NCBI GenBank assembly: GCA_014155875.1
Contig: JACEFZ010011668.1
Location: 324,501 to 388,500 of the forward strand
Length of the DNA stretch: 64,000 nt
Direction of reading: 5' to 3'
From: Cepaea nemoralis
Taxonomy: Eukaryota > Mollusca > Gastropoda > Stylommatophora > Helicidae
Part shown: in pieces, positions 47,357 to 55,233 of the stretch
Numbering within the stretch: the first letter of the stretch is position 1
Layout: each line of letters starts with the position of its first letter
Made by a program: the position numbers and the translations under genes
Notes under the pieces: model-generated
What the model saw: only the letters and a program-made list of their open reading frames with translations
Database searches by the model: none
What the model was told of the DNA's origin: nothing

Positions 47357-49030
47357 TCCATCCATCATGTACCATGCTGGTAAGCGTGGGCGGTAATGAC
47401 TCGGCATTTCACTCGATCACCAGAGTCGTGGATAAGCTCAGTGTTATTGCCTCGACCATGCCACGTGGTCAAGCCATCCAGGTATTTACTTCTCTGTCTT
47501 CCCCTTGTTCTCTTCTTCTCGATCTTACCAGTTGTCACCAAGTTCTTCAATTCATTTCTTCTCATAACGTGTCCAAAATATTTTGATTGTCTACTTCTAA
47601 TTTCTCTAATCAATTTACGATTTTCTTTTGTTTCTTGTAGTACTTGGTCATTGGTTTTTCTGTCTGTGCATGGTAATCTTTGCATTCTCCTCAGGAAAAA
47701 AATAACATGTCCACATCCATCAGATGTTTTTCAGCTTGACTGCTCATTGTCCAAGTTTCACATCCTTACAAAAGTATGGGCTCTATGTAGCACCTCGACA
47801 CCTTTTCTTTTTCGTTTCAGTTGACATATTTTTATTGGTCAGTATGTTTTTCATCTTGCTAAAGGCTACTTTTGCCATGGTGATTTTTGTTCTAATCTCT
47901 TCAAGGCATCTCCCATCAGATGTTATGACTGTTCCGAGATAATTGTACCTATTCACATGTTGAAAAAAATGTTCATTTACTTGCATGTTACATTGTGGTA
48001 TTTCCTTCGTCTTAGTGACGACCATAATCTGTGTCTTTTTACAATTTAATTGTAACCCTACCTGTTCACTGTGTGCAACAACCGGATCTACTAATTGTTG
48101 CAGATCCTGCTCATTGTCTGCAATCAATACTGTATCATCTGCATATCTAATGTTGTTGATGTTTCGTCCCCCGATGATGATTCCGTTAATATCTTCTACA
48201 TTTCTGAAAATATTTGCCCTGTATAGGGAAAAAAGATCTGGAGACATTACACATCCCTTCGTCACACCTGTCTTAATAGACTGATATTGTCCCACTTCAT
48301 TATCAATCCTTATGGCAGCTTGTTGTTTCCAATATATGTTTTTTGATAAGACTAATGTCTTTCCCATCAATTTGTAGATCTGCAAGCATCTCTACCATGT
48401 TGAGATGTCTTACTCTATCTTACTTTAGGGGGCTGAGTGGTCTCGAGGTATGGTGTATGCCTCGAGTGCTGGAGGTCCCGGGTTCAAGCCCGGTGATGGC
48501 CGGAATTTTTTCAAGTGAACATCTAGTAACAAAATTTCCCCTGGTCTCTGGGCAGTGAGATCGGACTCCCGTGTGTATTGTTGGCAGTTGGAAATCGAAA
48601 AAAACATAGCCTAATGGCGCTGCCCGGGCAAAATTTCGGGTTAAAAATCTACCCAAAGTATTTCACGATCCTCGCCGGCGCTACGGAGTTCGTGCACTGA
48701 GCTGAGATTCTCCGGACTCAGGCTTGAGTTAGGAGTAGAACGGAGCACTTATGGGTTACACACGTGTGCCGTTATGTTGATCCGTCGACTAAATTAAACT
48801 AAACAAAACTCTATCGAAAGCCTTTGTGTAGTCAATAAAGCAAAGATGTATATCTCTGTTTACTTCTATAGAACGTTCAATTACAGATCGCAGCATATAC
48901 ACAGCATTTACTGTACCCTTTCCTTCTACAAACCCACATTGTTCTTCTCCTTTTTCAGGTTGTATTTTCTTTCTCACTCTTTGCATGATAATTCGTAGCA
49001 AAATCATTGTGACGTTACTTATAATACTAT
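47357..49030 (-). mobile_element. RTE-like LINE (type A), 5'-truncated, split by a SINE
   Basis: LINE reverse transcriptase copies its own RNA into the genome. On the minus strand, 49007-48816 encodes 'RVRKKIQPEKGEEQCGF' and 'LCFIDYTKAFDRV'. After the SINE at 48420-48807 the frame resumes with 'RHLNMVEMLADLQIDGKD', then 'KTGVTKGCVMSPDLF', 'IRYADDTVLIAD' (catalytic YADD) and 'TVITSDGRCLEEI' down to 47783. After a frameshifted gap, 47685-47365 gives 'FGHVMRRNELKNLVTTGKI' and 'GRQRSKYLDGLTTWHGR'. The order and wording resemble BovB/RTE elements. The endonuclease is missing (5' truncation near 49030). The 3' end is a short (ATGG)n run at 47349-47365, as RTE elements often have. Confidence 0.82.
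48420..48807 (+). repeat. tRNA(Leu-like)-headed SINE nested in the RTE-like LINE
   Basis: The head is 'ggggctgagtggtctcgagg' with a B-box-like 'gggttcaagccc' near 48479. The body later carries 'cgctacggagttcgtgcac', the core also found in family A, and the tail is 'aaattaaactaaacaaa'. It is flanked by actctatc at 48412-48419 and 48808-48815. Removing the SINE plus one copy restores an uninterrupted 'AFDRVRHL' frame in the LINE, which confirms the duplication. Confidence 0.88.
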
Positions 49031-49071
49031 TGTTCGATGTTGATCACATTCCATGGCTCCTGATATTTTTA

Positions 49072-49222
49072 ACATGTCCCATACATCACATAAAGATAAA
49101 ATAATATGTAGTATGCAACACAAACATACATTAGAATATGTAGTGTACAACACATAAAGACAATACTGGGACCAGCTAGCATCATAGTTAAAGACACTAC
49201 TGTTGAAGACATTGTAATCAAC
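49072..49222. repeat. Diverged AT-rich repeat, right part
   Basis: Contains 'catcacataaagata', 'tagtgtacaacacataaaga' and 'agttaaagacactactgt', resembling the 56-bp repeat at 46836-47043. The LINE and SINE insertions appear to have split one older array. Confidence 0.5.
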
Positions 49223-49233
49223 CACAGCCAATT

Positions 49234-49322
49234 CTCCCCCGATGTGTCTCCACCTTGACGTGGTGGGGGAGCTTGCGTGTCCCATCGACCCCATTTGCTT
49301 GCCGATGGATGAAAAACTACAT
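49234..49322 (+). ncRNA. Candidate HDV-like self-cleaving ribozyme (copy 1)
   Basis: P1 is ctccccc (49234-49240) with gggggag (49265-49271). P3 is acc (49252-49254) with ggt (49262-49264) around a seven-base loop containing tgacg, with P3 followed directly by P1, as in delta-type ribozymes. A P4 candidate is ccatcg (49282-49287) with cgatgg (49303-49308). P2 is weak (atgt 49242-49245 with acat 49319-49322). The catalytic cytosine was not assigned. Self-cleavage before 49234 would produce exactly the observed element 5' end. Confidence 0.7.
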
Positions 49323-50985
49323 ATCGGACAGCTTATGGGATAGGGACCAGACTAAGAGAGACACAACCTGCTGCTCTGCAGGTATAGACTGAGGATAACA
49401 GTCAAAAGTTTAAAAGGTGCACGAAGGCAGACGTTTTTGGTCCGGACAAAACTCTTAAGGCTCCCTGTCGAGGGCTGTGGCTGAACGCCTCTAAGCCACA
49501 AACCCTCGGATCTGAGAGCCAGGCCGATACCAGTCTACCGGAAACTCTTAAGGTTCACTGTCGAGGGCTGTGGCTGAACGCCTCTAAGCCACAGACCCTC
49601 GGATCTGAGAGCCAGGCCGATACCCGTCTACCGAAAATAGAAACATGATACTGAGCAAGCTACATGCTCAGGTCTATACATGCTCGAAGGCTCTCAGCTG
49701 GGGGATATGAGAGATTCCCGGATGAAGGGGCCTGGCCGTTCCCGTTCACTGCTGCACGAAGGTAAGGTGCTGAGCCGGCAGCACATGTAGCCTACCTCGT
49801 GAGCGAGTACAAAAAAGTCAGAAAAGTGCCCCAGTCGAAGGGTTACGGAACTGTCTGTATCTAACTCATAGAGAGTGTAGACAAAAGTGGAAGAATGTCT
49901 CATCAACGCGAAATGGAACGCACGGTGAGCGAACCTATTGCGTGGTCTGAAGTCACAAGCAAAAGCTTACCGAGTGGATGTCACTCGCAGTCTGACCGCT
50001 CCTGGTGTGTGATTGAGCGATCAGTGGCAAGTGGGATGCCCAACATATGGAAGTGAGGAACTAAAGCAGCCATGAGCAGGACGTGGAAACTCCTTGGGTG
50101 AGCCCAGTCTCAGAGCAATATGTGCCGGCTCTGCAATTATGGAAGCCTCCTTGGATAGCGAGATAATTCCCATGGTCTGCCCCTGCCTTCCCTTGAGGGC
50201 AGACCACGATATCGTTGATCGTTCTATCTTGACCAGCTGAGATGTGGGTGACATTACAACAGTCTAACGTGTCTCGAAACCAGAGGAAGGCTAACCTCAC
50301 TAAAAAAAATGCCCGCCGGAAGTCGGAAGTGTCGTCCTACGGGTGGCAAACTAAAATTGACACTACGCATTTACGTCCGAGTGAAATGTCTCGTCCGAAT
50401 GTCTCCCGTGCTAGGAACAGCTCTGACTACCTAGTTTCCGAATGCCGCTCTTGTTCGGAACAGCTCTGACTAGGTAGTTTTCCGAATGTCTGTCGTGCCT
50501 GGAACAGCTCTGACGGGCGCAACGACAAGCACATGTGCGAAAACTCGCTGAGTGAATACCTTTCTGCAGACCTGTCTGGTTTGTGCGGGAACGGCCCGGG
50601 GCGAACGAAAAGCCAATATATTGAAGTGAGGAATTAAAGGCAGCCATGAGCATGACGTGACCATTCCCTCGGTGAGCCCAGTATCAGGGCGCTATGTGTC
50701 GGCCCTGCAACTATGGAAGCAACCTAGGATGGCGGAAAATGCTATGGACTGTGCCTTCCTTCTCTTGAGGGATGACCGAAGTCCTTCGACTGTTCGAACT
50801 TGACCAGCTGGGATGTGGACGGTACCACAAAAGTGAGAGTCTCCCAGGATTGCTAACCTGGTCAAAAATGCACGCGAAAGCCGGATGTGTGACCTAAGGG
50901 TTTTCAACCCAAGGGTGCCTAACGCACACCGCAATCACATCTGAAAAAAACACTCCGGATGAACGAAAAGAAGAAGAAGAAGAAA
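49234..50985 (+). mobile_element. Non-autonomous ribozyme-capped retroelement, copy 1 (1752 bp)
   Basis: Bounded by a perfect 11-bp target duplication, cacagccaatt, at 49223-49233 and 50986-50996. The first base after the left duplication is the first base of the P1 helix of an HDV-like ribozyme fold, and the 3' end is a (GAA)n tail (50968-50985). About 190 bp at the 5' end resemble the 5' region of the LINE at 54961. The 3' part contains two diverged copies of the ~400-bp module that ends that LINE (about 50030-50400 and 50610-50985). The middle (about 49440-50030) is unique and non-coding, with a 94-bp tandem duplication at 49448-49635 and three 'cagctctgac' repeats at 50418-50513. No ORF of note, so it must borrow LINE enzymes. 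Confidence 0.88.
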
Positions 50986-50999
50986 CACAGCCAATTGAC

Positions 51000-51260
51000 T
51001 CCTTTGAAGTATTTCATTAAGACGTCTGTAAACCAAAAAAACATATTGCAAAAAGAGCTGGTGTAACAACCCAACATTTAATGCTCTATCAAAGGTTAGA
51101 AGTAATTTGCATGCACTGCTGGTCTTAATTGTAAAACACATCCACAGCATTCATAGGCAATAAGTTCCTATGTGTTAATATCCAGCAACATGCATGGACA
51201 TTCAGTGTACAATATTTAGCCTCCATACACAATCCATTAGCTCGAGTAGAATTAATAATA
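51000..51260. other. No recognisable feature
   Basis: Continuation of the pre-insertion DNA after the target duplication at 50986-50996. Nothing was recognised. Confidence 0.45.
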
Positions 51261-51264
51261 CACC

Positions 51265-51267
<3 letters not shown>

Positions 51268-51348
<81 letters not shown>

Positions 51349-51354
51349 ATATAT
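51268..51354. repeat. (TA)n microsatellite
   Basis: Alternating TA with two single-T insertions. Confidence 0.95.
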
Positions 51355-51363
51355 AACAGAATG

Positions 51364-51367
51364 GACG

Positions 51368-51450
<83 letters not shown>

Positions 51451-51451
51451 G

Positions 51452-51515
<64 letters not shown>

Positions 51516-51516
51516 C
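51364..51516. repeat. (GATA)n microsatellite
   Basis: About 38 tetranucleotide units with one G substitution near 51451. The Ser-Ile-Tyr-Leu minus frame is a by-product. Confidence 0.97.
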
Positions 51517-51974
51517 TAATGGAAACTGATCTGTGCACTATTGTATTGCAAGCAAAACGTGATAGATGCTACTGTGGACCGTTTTATAGCACTGCCAAGG
51601 TACATAAATGGTACACCATTTTTGTCAAGATATTTACTGAATTATGTCCCTTGAATTATCCACAAATCATCAATTTATACATTTTCAGATAAAGCGTCAT
51701 TGCAATACGGAATTATAGAAACGACAGTATTTATTCTAATTCGATATACACCAGTGCAGAATAACGTAAATAAGAATGGAAAATCATTACAAGTTAGCGA
51801 GTACAGGAATCTGGACACTGTGCTCGCAGGGATTGGAAGACTAGATAGCGAAATATAAACGAGAATATAGAAAGGAAACAACATCAACTATCAAATAGAA
51901 CCTATACTAAAATATCAAAATGTTAACATGCATACAAAAAAATAACAAGAAGCGGATAGACACTTTATTAGTTC

Positions 51975-52272
51975 CGTTGCTGTGTTACCAATGCCAGACA
52001 GGGACAGTCGTATAACCACAGAGGCGTAAAATCACATCATTAAGATGAGATGTACGAGAAACGCAGCAGGGAAAATCAAGAAGAGATAGAGAGACAAATG
52101 TGAAACTAAGAACAAGTGTGGGGATAACACGAAACACAAGCTTTATAAAACCTGAAAGAATTAAATGGCTCGAACATTTAGCTAGAATGGAACAAGATCA
52201 ATCAGCGGCTAGAGCGCTCTATGTGAGAACATCAGGATACAGGGCGAGAGGATGACCCAAGTAGAGATGGCT
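51975..52272 (+). mobile_element. Old RTE-like LINE 3' fragment, left half
   Basis: The plus strand shows decayed wording of the LINE C-terminus: 'CYQCQTG', 'QRRKITSLR', 'RTSVGITRNTSFIKPERIKW', 'LEHLARMEQDQSAARALY' and 'SGYRARG', with stops and frame changes. This is collinear with the C-terminal region of the minus-strand LINE that begins immediately to the right (LCYQCQTW through FGHASRLP). It is interrupted at 52272 by that LINE and seems to resume at 52789. Confidence 0.65.
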
Positions 52273-52788
52273 CATCTCATCTCATCTCATCTCATCATGT
52301 TCCTCTTGTACCTTGCGGTGTCGAGGTGAAGTATAAACTTCGTGAGAGTGCCCGGTTATGGGCTTCGTATATCGACATTCCCATGGATTCTGTTATTCCC
52401 TCCGTCCAGCGTTTACGTGGTCGGCCTCTTCCTCTGTTTCCATCTGGTCTGTACGTCATTGCTTGTTGTGGCATGCTGTTGACTGGTAGCCTACTTGCAT
52501 GGCCAAACCATTTGACTTGCTGCTTTCTAATAAAATCTAGAGCAGCTTTAACCCCCACTTTAGTCCTGATTTCTTCATTTCTGATCTTATCTCTTCTTGA
52601 TACGTTGAGTATTCTTCTCAGGAACCTCATTTCTGTTGTTGTGATTTTTCTTTTCTCTTTTTCTGTCATTGTCCAGGTTTGGCATTGGTAGCACAGAGTT
52701 GGTAGGAAGATTGTGTTGTAAAGTGCTTTCTTAGTAGTTATTGATACATGTTTGTTCTTTAGTATTGGCAAGTGGGATGCCCACTTGA
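52273..52788 (-). mobile_element. RTE-like LINE (type B), 5'-truncated copy
   Basis: The minus frame 52771-52295 encodes only the C-terminal part: 'ILKNKHVSITTKKALYNTIF', 'LCYQCQTWTM', 'KWFGHASRLPVNSMPQQAM', 'GRGRPRKRWTEGITESMG' and 'YFTSTPQGTRGT'. The 3' end is a (GATGA)n run (plus strand 52272-52297, atctc repeats). It is nearly identical to the corresponding part of 63150-63600. It sits between copies of agatggct (52265-52272 and 52789-52796) and has about 20 extra bases at its 5' junction that form a palindrome. Confidence 0.85.
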
Positions 52789-52960
52789 AGATGGCTATAT
52801 GGAGTATAAGGGATTGAAGACATGAAATATGACGTTAGTACAAGCAAAAGACAAAGGAGTAATAGACAGTTGCACGCACCTACTCTCTGCGACTCTTCCC
52901 GGCACAACACAAGAATTAGGCAGATGGATGTACAGGCAAATAGTAGACAGAAGATGCGTG
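52789..52960 (+). mobile_element. Old RTE-like LINE 3' fragment, right half
   Basis: Resumes after the second agatggct. The frame gives 'DMKYDVSTSKRQRSNRQLH' then 'APTLCDSSR', which looks like the terminal residues of an RTE-type protein. Assignment rests mainly on position and collinearity with 51975-52272. Confidence 0.45.
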
Positions 52961-52964
52961 CGTG

Positions 52965-53220
52965 CGAGGCTGTCTCTGTGTATGTTACCAGGGGCTATTC
53001 AGGGCTAATAAAAATAAAGACTTTTCGTTATAAGGTGTGAACTTAATTACCGAGCAAGGTCAAGCAGTGGATGAGCCAAAGTAGAAGAGAAACGAGAATT
53101 TGGTACAGGATGGCTCGCTAGCAACATCTATCTCCCCCCGCTTCCAGTTATCTGCATAGACCGCAACTTCTCTATCTGTTAGATTGTACATTACCGTGAA
53201 GTGTACCAACTTCTATTGTA
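52965..53220. other. No recognisable feature
   Basis: Nothing was recognised between the old LINE fragment and the dispersed repeat at 53226. Confidence 0.45.
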
Positions 53221-53225
53221 TACAT

Positions 53226-53295
53226 CAATTCACAAGTATTGTTTTCCGTTCATAGAAGTAGAAGAAAGAATGAGAGACTAGAGGACACGCTTGAC
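53226..53295 (+). repeat. Dispersed repeat, 3-copy family (copy 2)
   Basis: Reads 'cacaagtattgttttccgtt' then 'catagaagtagaagaaagaa' and 'gagactagaggacac', collinear with 45216-45290. Confidence 0.55.
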
Positions 53296-53641
53296 AACAT
53301 AAACATTTACAGCTATAGTCATCAACCTGGATTCGAACATGTACCCTCCAAATGACGACACCGCCTCGCTGTAGGAACAATTATACTTCGATGCATGACC
53401 AAGTAGACACCCCTAAAATGTTTTCATTAGCCAGGTCTATCATCTACCTGAAGCCACAACTAGGGAATATGGGCAGAATTCTTATATAACCATTACAGTA
53501 GCACCACAGGTCTCAGCATTCTTTTTTTTTAAATTAACCCACCGTTTGTTAAATAGCAAACACGCAAACAAATACATTGTGTGTGCGGGTTCGAATCCCG
53601 ATGTGGGTAACTATAGCTTTCAACTTTTAAGCTGTCTGGTG

Positions 53642-53700
53642 CAGTGGTTCTCAACCTGTTTAATTCATATGCACCCTTTCACCATATGTCAGAATGTCAT
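53642..53700 (+). mobile_element. hAT-like left terminus
   Basis: Begins cagtggttctcaacctgttt, a typical hAT terminal-repeat start, and is preceded by gtctggtg (53634-53641). A matching end in opposite orientation occurs at about 61845-61892. The two may belong to one element now carrying all the retroelements between them. Confidence 0.5.
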
Positions 53701-53704
53701 TCCC

Positions 53705-54180
53705 TCCTTCCCAAAATTGTCGATAAATAAAAATCCATACTGACTATATTATTGATCGTACTTTTTTTTTTCTTTAACTCATCATGGGCTTGAGATTCTG
53801 TAAATATAAACGTCAAAAGTCAAAAACACTTATACATAAAATATCTTCCACATAAAAAAAGTGTAATATTTATTCATGTTATATATTCCACAATAAGGCG
53901 GGCATTAAGAAATAAGACGATCATGAATTTTAGCGTCCCAAATTAAGGAAAGGTGTAGGATGTTCCACCTGATCGCACTTTCATTACGAGTATACTGCTA
54001 CCCATCATCGAAGCTCATATCGACCCCAGAACTGACGCCATAAGCGATGATTGGCGATCTTATCGTAGACTGCGAAACAGCAACGTGGGATACATACACA
54101 ATTTTGTTAACCATTCCCGAAATTTCGTTCAGCAAAAAGACCCATGCAGTTGTGCACACAAAAACAATTGAAGGACTTGG
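53705..54180. other. Unrecognised; possibly interior of an old hAT element
   Basis: No transposase motif was recognised. AT-rich with a T run at 53761-53770. Confidence 0.35.
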
Positions 54181-54184
54181 GCTC

Positions 54185-54495
54185 AAGCTTAAAGGAAAAT
54201 AAAACGCATCGCCTGCACGAGCCGGGCGCTTTTCTTCAGCGACATTCTAGATTTTGACGATCGCAAAATGGGAGTCATGTCATTTACTGCCAATATAGTA
54301 CCTTGCGGTGTATGGCAGAGGGGTCTTTGAGCCTGAGGAATAAAGGCCGCCTGGCTAGTGCAGTCGCCGCGAACTGTACAGGTTAGGATTTTCTTTTTGC
54401 CCCCGACAGAAAAAAATCCCACACCTTACCGGGGATCGAACCAGGGTCTCCCGATTGAGAGTCCGGCGTTCTAACCACTCGGCCAGCCGCTCCTC
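54185..54495 (-). repeat. tRNA-derived SINE (another family)
   Basis: On the minus strand the first ~75 bases are strongly tRNA-like: A box 'tggccgagtgg', an anticodon-arm-like stretch (ctctcaa loop) and a perfect B box 'ggttcgatccc'. The element continues for about 230 bp with no clear A tail, ending near 54185. A mismatch in the anticodon stem and the long attached body favour a SINE over a functional tRNA gene. Confidence 0.65.
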
Positions 54496-54499
54496 TGGG

Positions 54500-54948
54500 A
54501 GTTCTCAATTGAGATAAGCTGTATTTCCTGAATTGTTGGCTTCTTAACGTGAGCAATACTTGTAAACACGTGGGAAATACACGTACAGCTGTCCTTAATT
54601 TGGAAAGCTATTCGTGTTTACTTCTTCATAAATGAATTCGGAACGCTTAAAGTCACGATCGTCAGATGTAAATATTGCAGGTGACTCAAAGAAATATTTT
54701 TTTTTTAAGTGCACAAATATGGGAGTAATGGTTCATGTCAACACCACAGAAACTAGAGAAGCACAGCAGCCAATGTCTTACCGGTACTTGCGGAAGACTG
54801 CAGAGAGAGAACGTGTGTCCTTCCACGACAAGACTTCTTTACTGTATGTTTACAGTTTAAACTGTACTCAAAGCTCACACATAATTCAAGAAAGGGAGAC
54901 GATTGCTGAAGAGTGCGACGGAAGGGCGCTCGTAGAAAAGGAGCCAAT
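54500..54948. other. No recognisable feature
   Basis: A 117-codon plus frame (54632-54985) crosses into the LINE 5' end and has no recognised domain. Confidence 0.4.
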
Positions 54949-54960
54949 TGAAGGGCAAAG

Positions 54961-55045
54961 CCCCTCTGCTGTGTGTCCACCGTGACGAGGTAGAGGGGCT
55001 TGTGCGTCCCAATGACCCCAAGAGCTATGCCGACGGTAGCACAGC
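54961..55045 (+). ncRNA. Candidate HDV-like self-cleaving ribozyme of the LINE
   Basis: P1 is cccctct (54961-54967) with agagggg (54992-54998). P2 is gctgtg (54968-54973) with cacagc (55040-55045). P3 is acc (54979-54981) with ggt (54989-54991) and a seven-base loop (gtgacga), P3 followed directly by P1. P4 may be cgtc with gacg in the stretch between. This is the nested double-pseudoknot order P1-P2-P3-P3'-P1'-P4-P2' of delta-type ribozymes. In trypanosome L1Tc the equivalent 5' segment is both promoter and ribozyme. The catalytic cytosine was not assigned with confidence. Confidence 0.75.
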
Positions 55046-55233
55046 TACTGGTAGGGCCACCCATGTCGGACAGGTCAAGGGAGAGGGACCAGACGAAGAG
55101 ACACACAAACCTGCTGCCTTGTAGGTAGACTGGGGACAGTCAAAGGCTAGGGAAAGCATCCCGAATAAATGCTTGTCGAAATCGGATGTACTGAGCCACA
55201 GGCTTGACAAAGCAGTGCAACGTAACTTAATTC

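Noticed and set aside
47374..47824. Plus-strand frames of up to 142 codons opposite the LINE
   Set aside because: Antisense shadows of the RTE-like reverse transcriptase on the minus strand.
51194..51538. Ile-Tyr and Ser-Ile-Tyr-Leu frames
   Set aside because: Translations of (TA)n and (GATA)n microsatellites.
54420..54495. Functional tRNA gene on the minus strand
   Set aside because: It has good A and B boxes, but the anticodon stem has a mismatch, the acceptor ends do not pair well, and it is joined to a ~230-bp body like a SINE.
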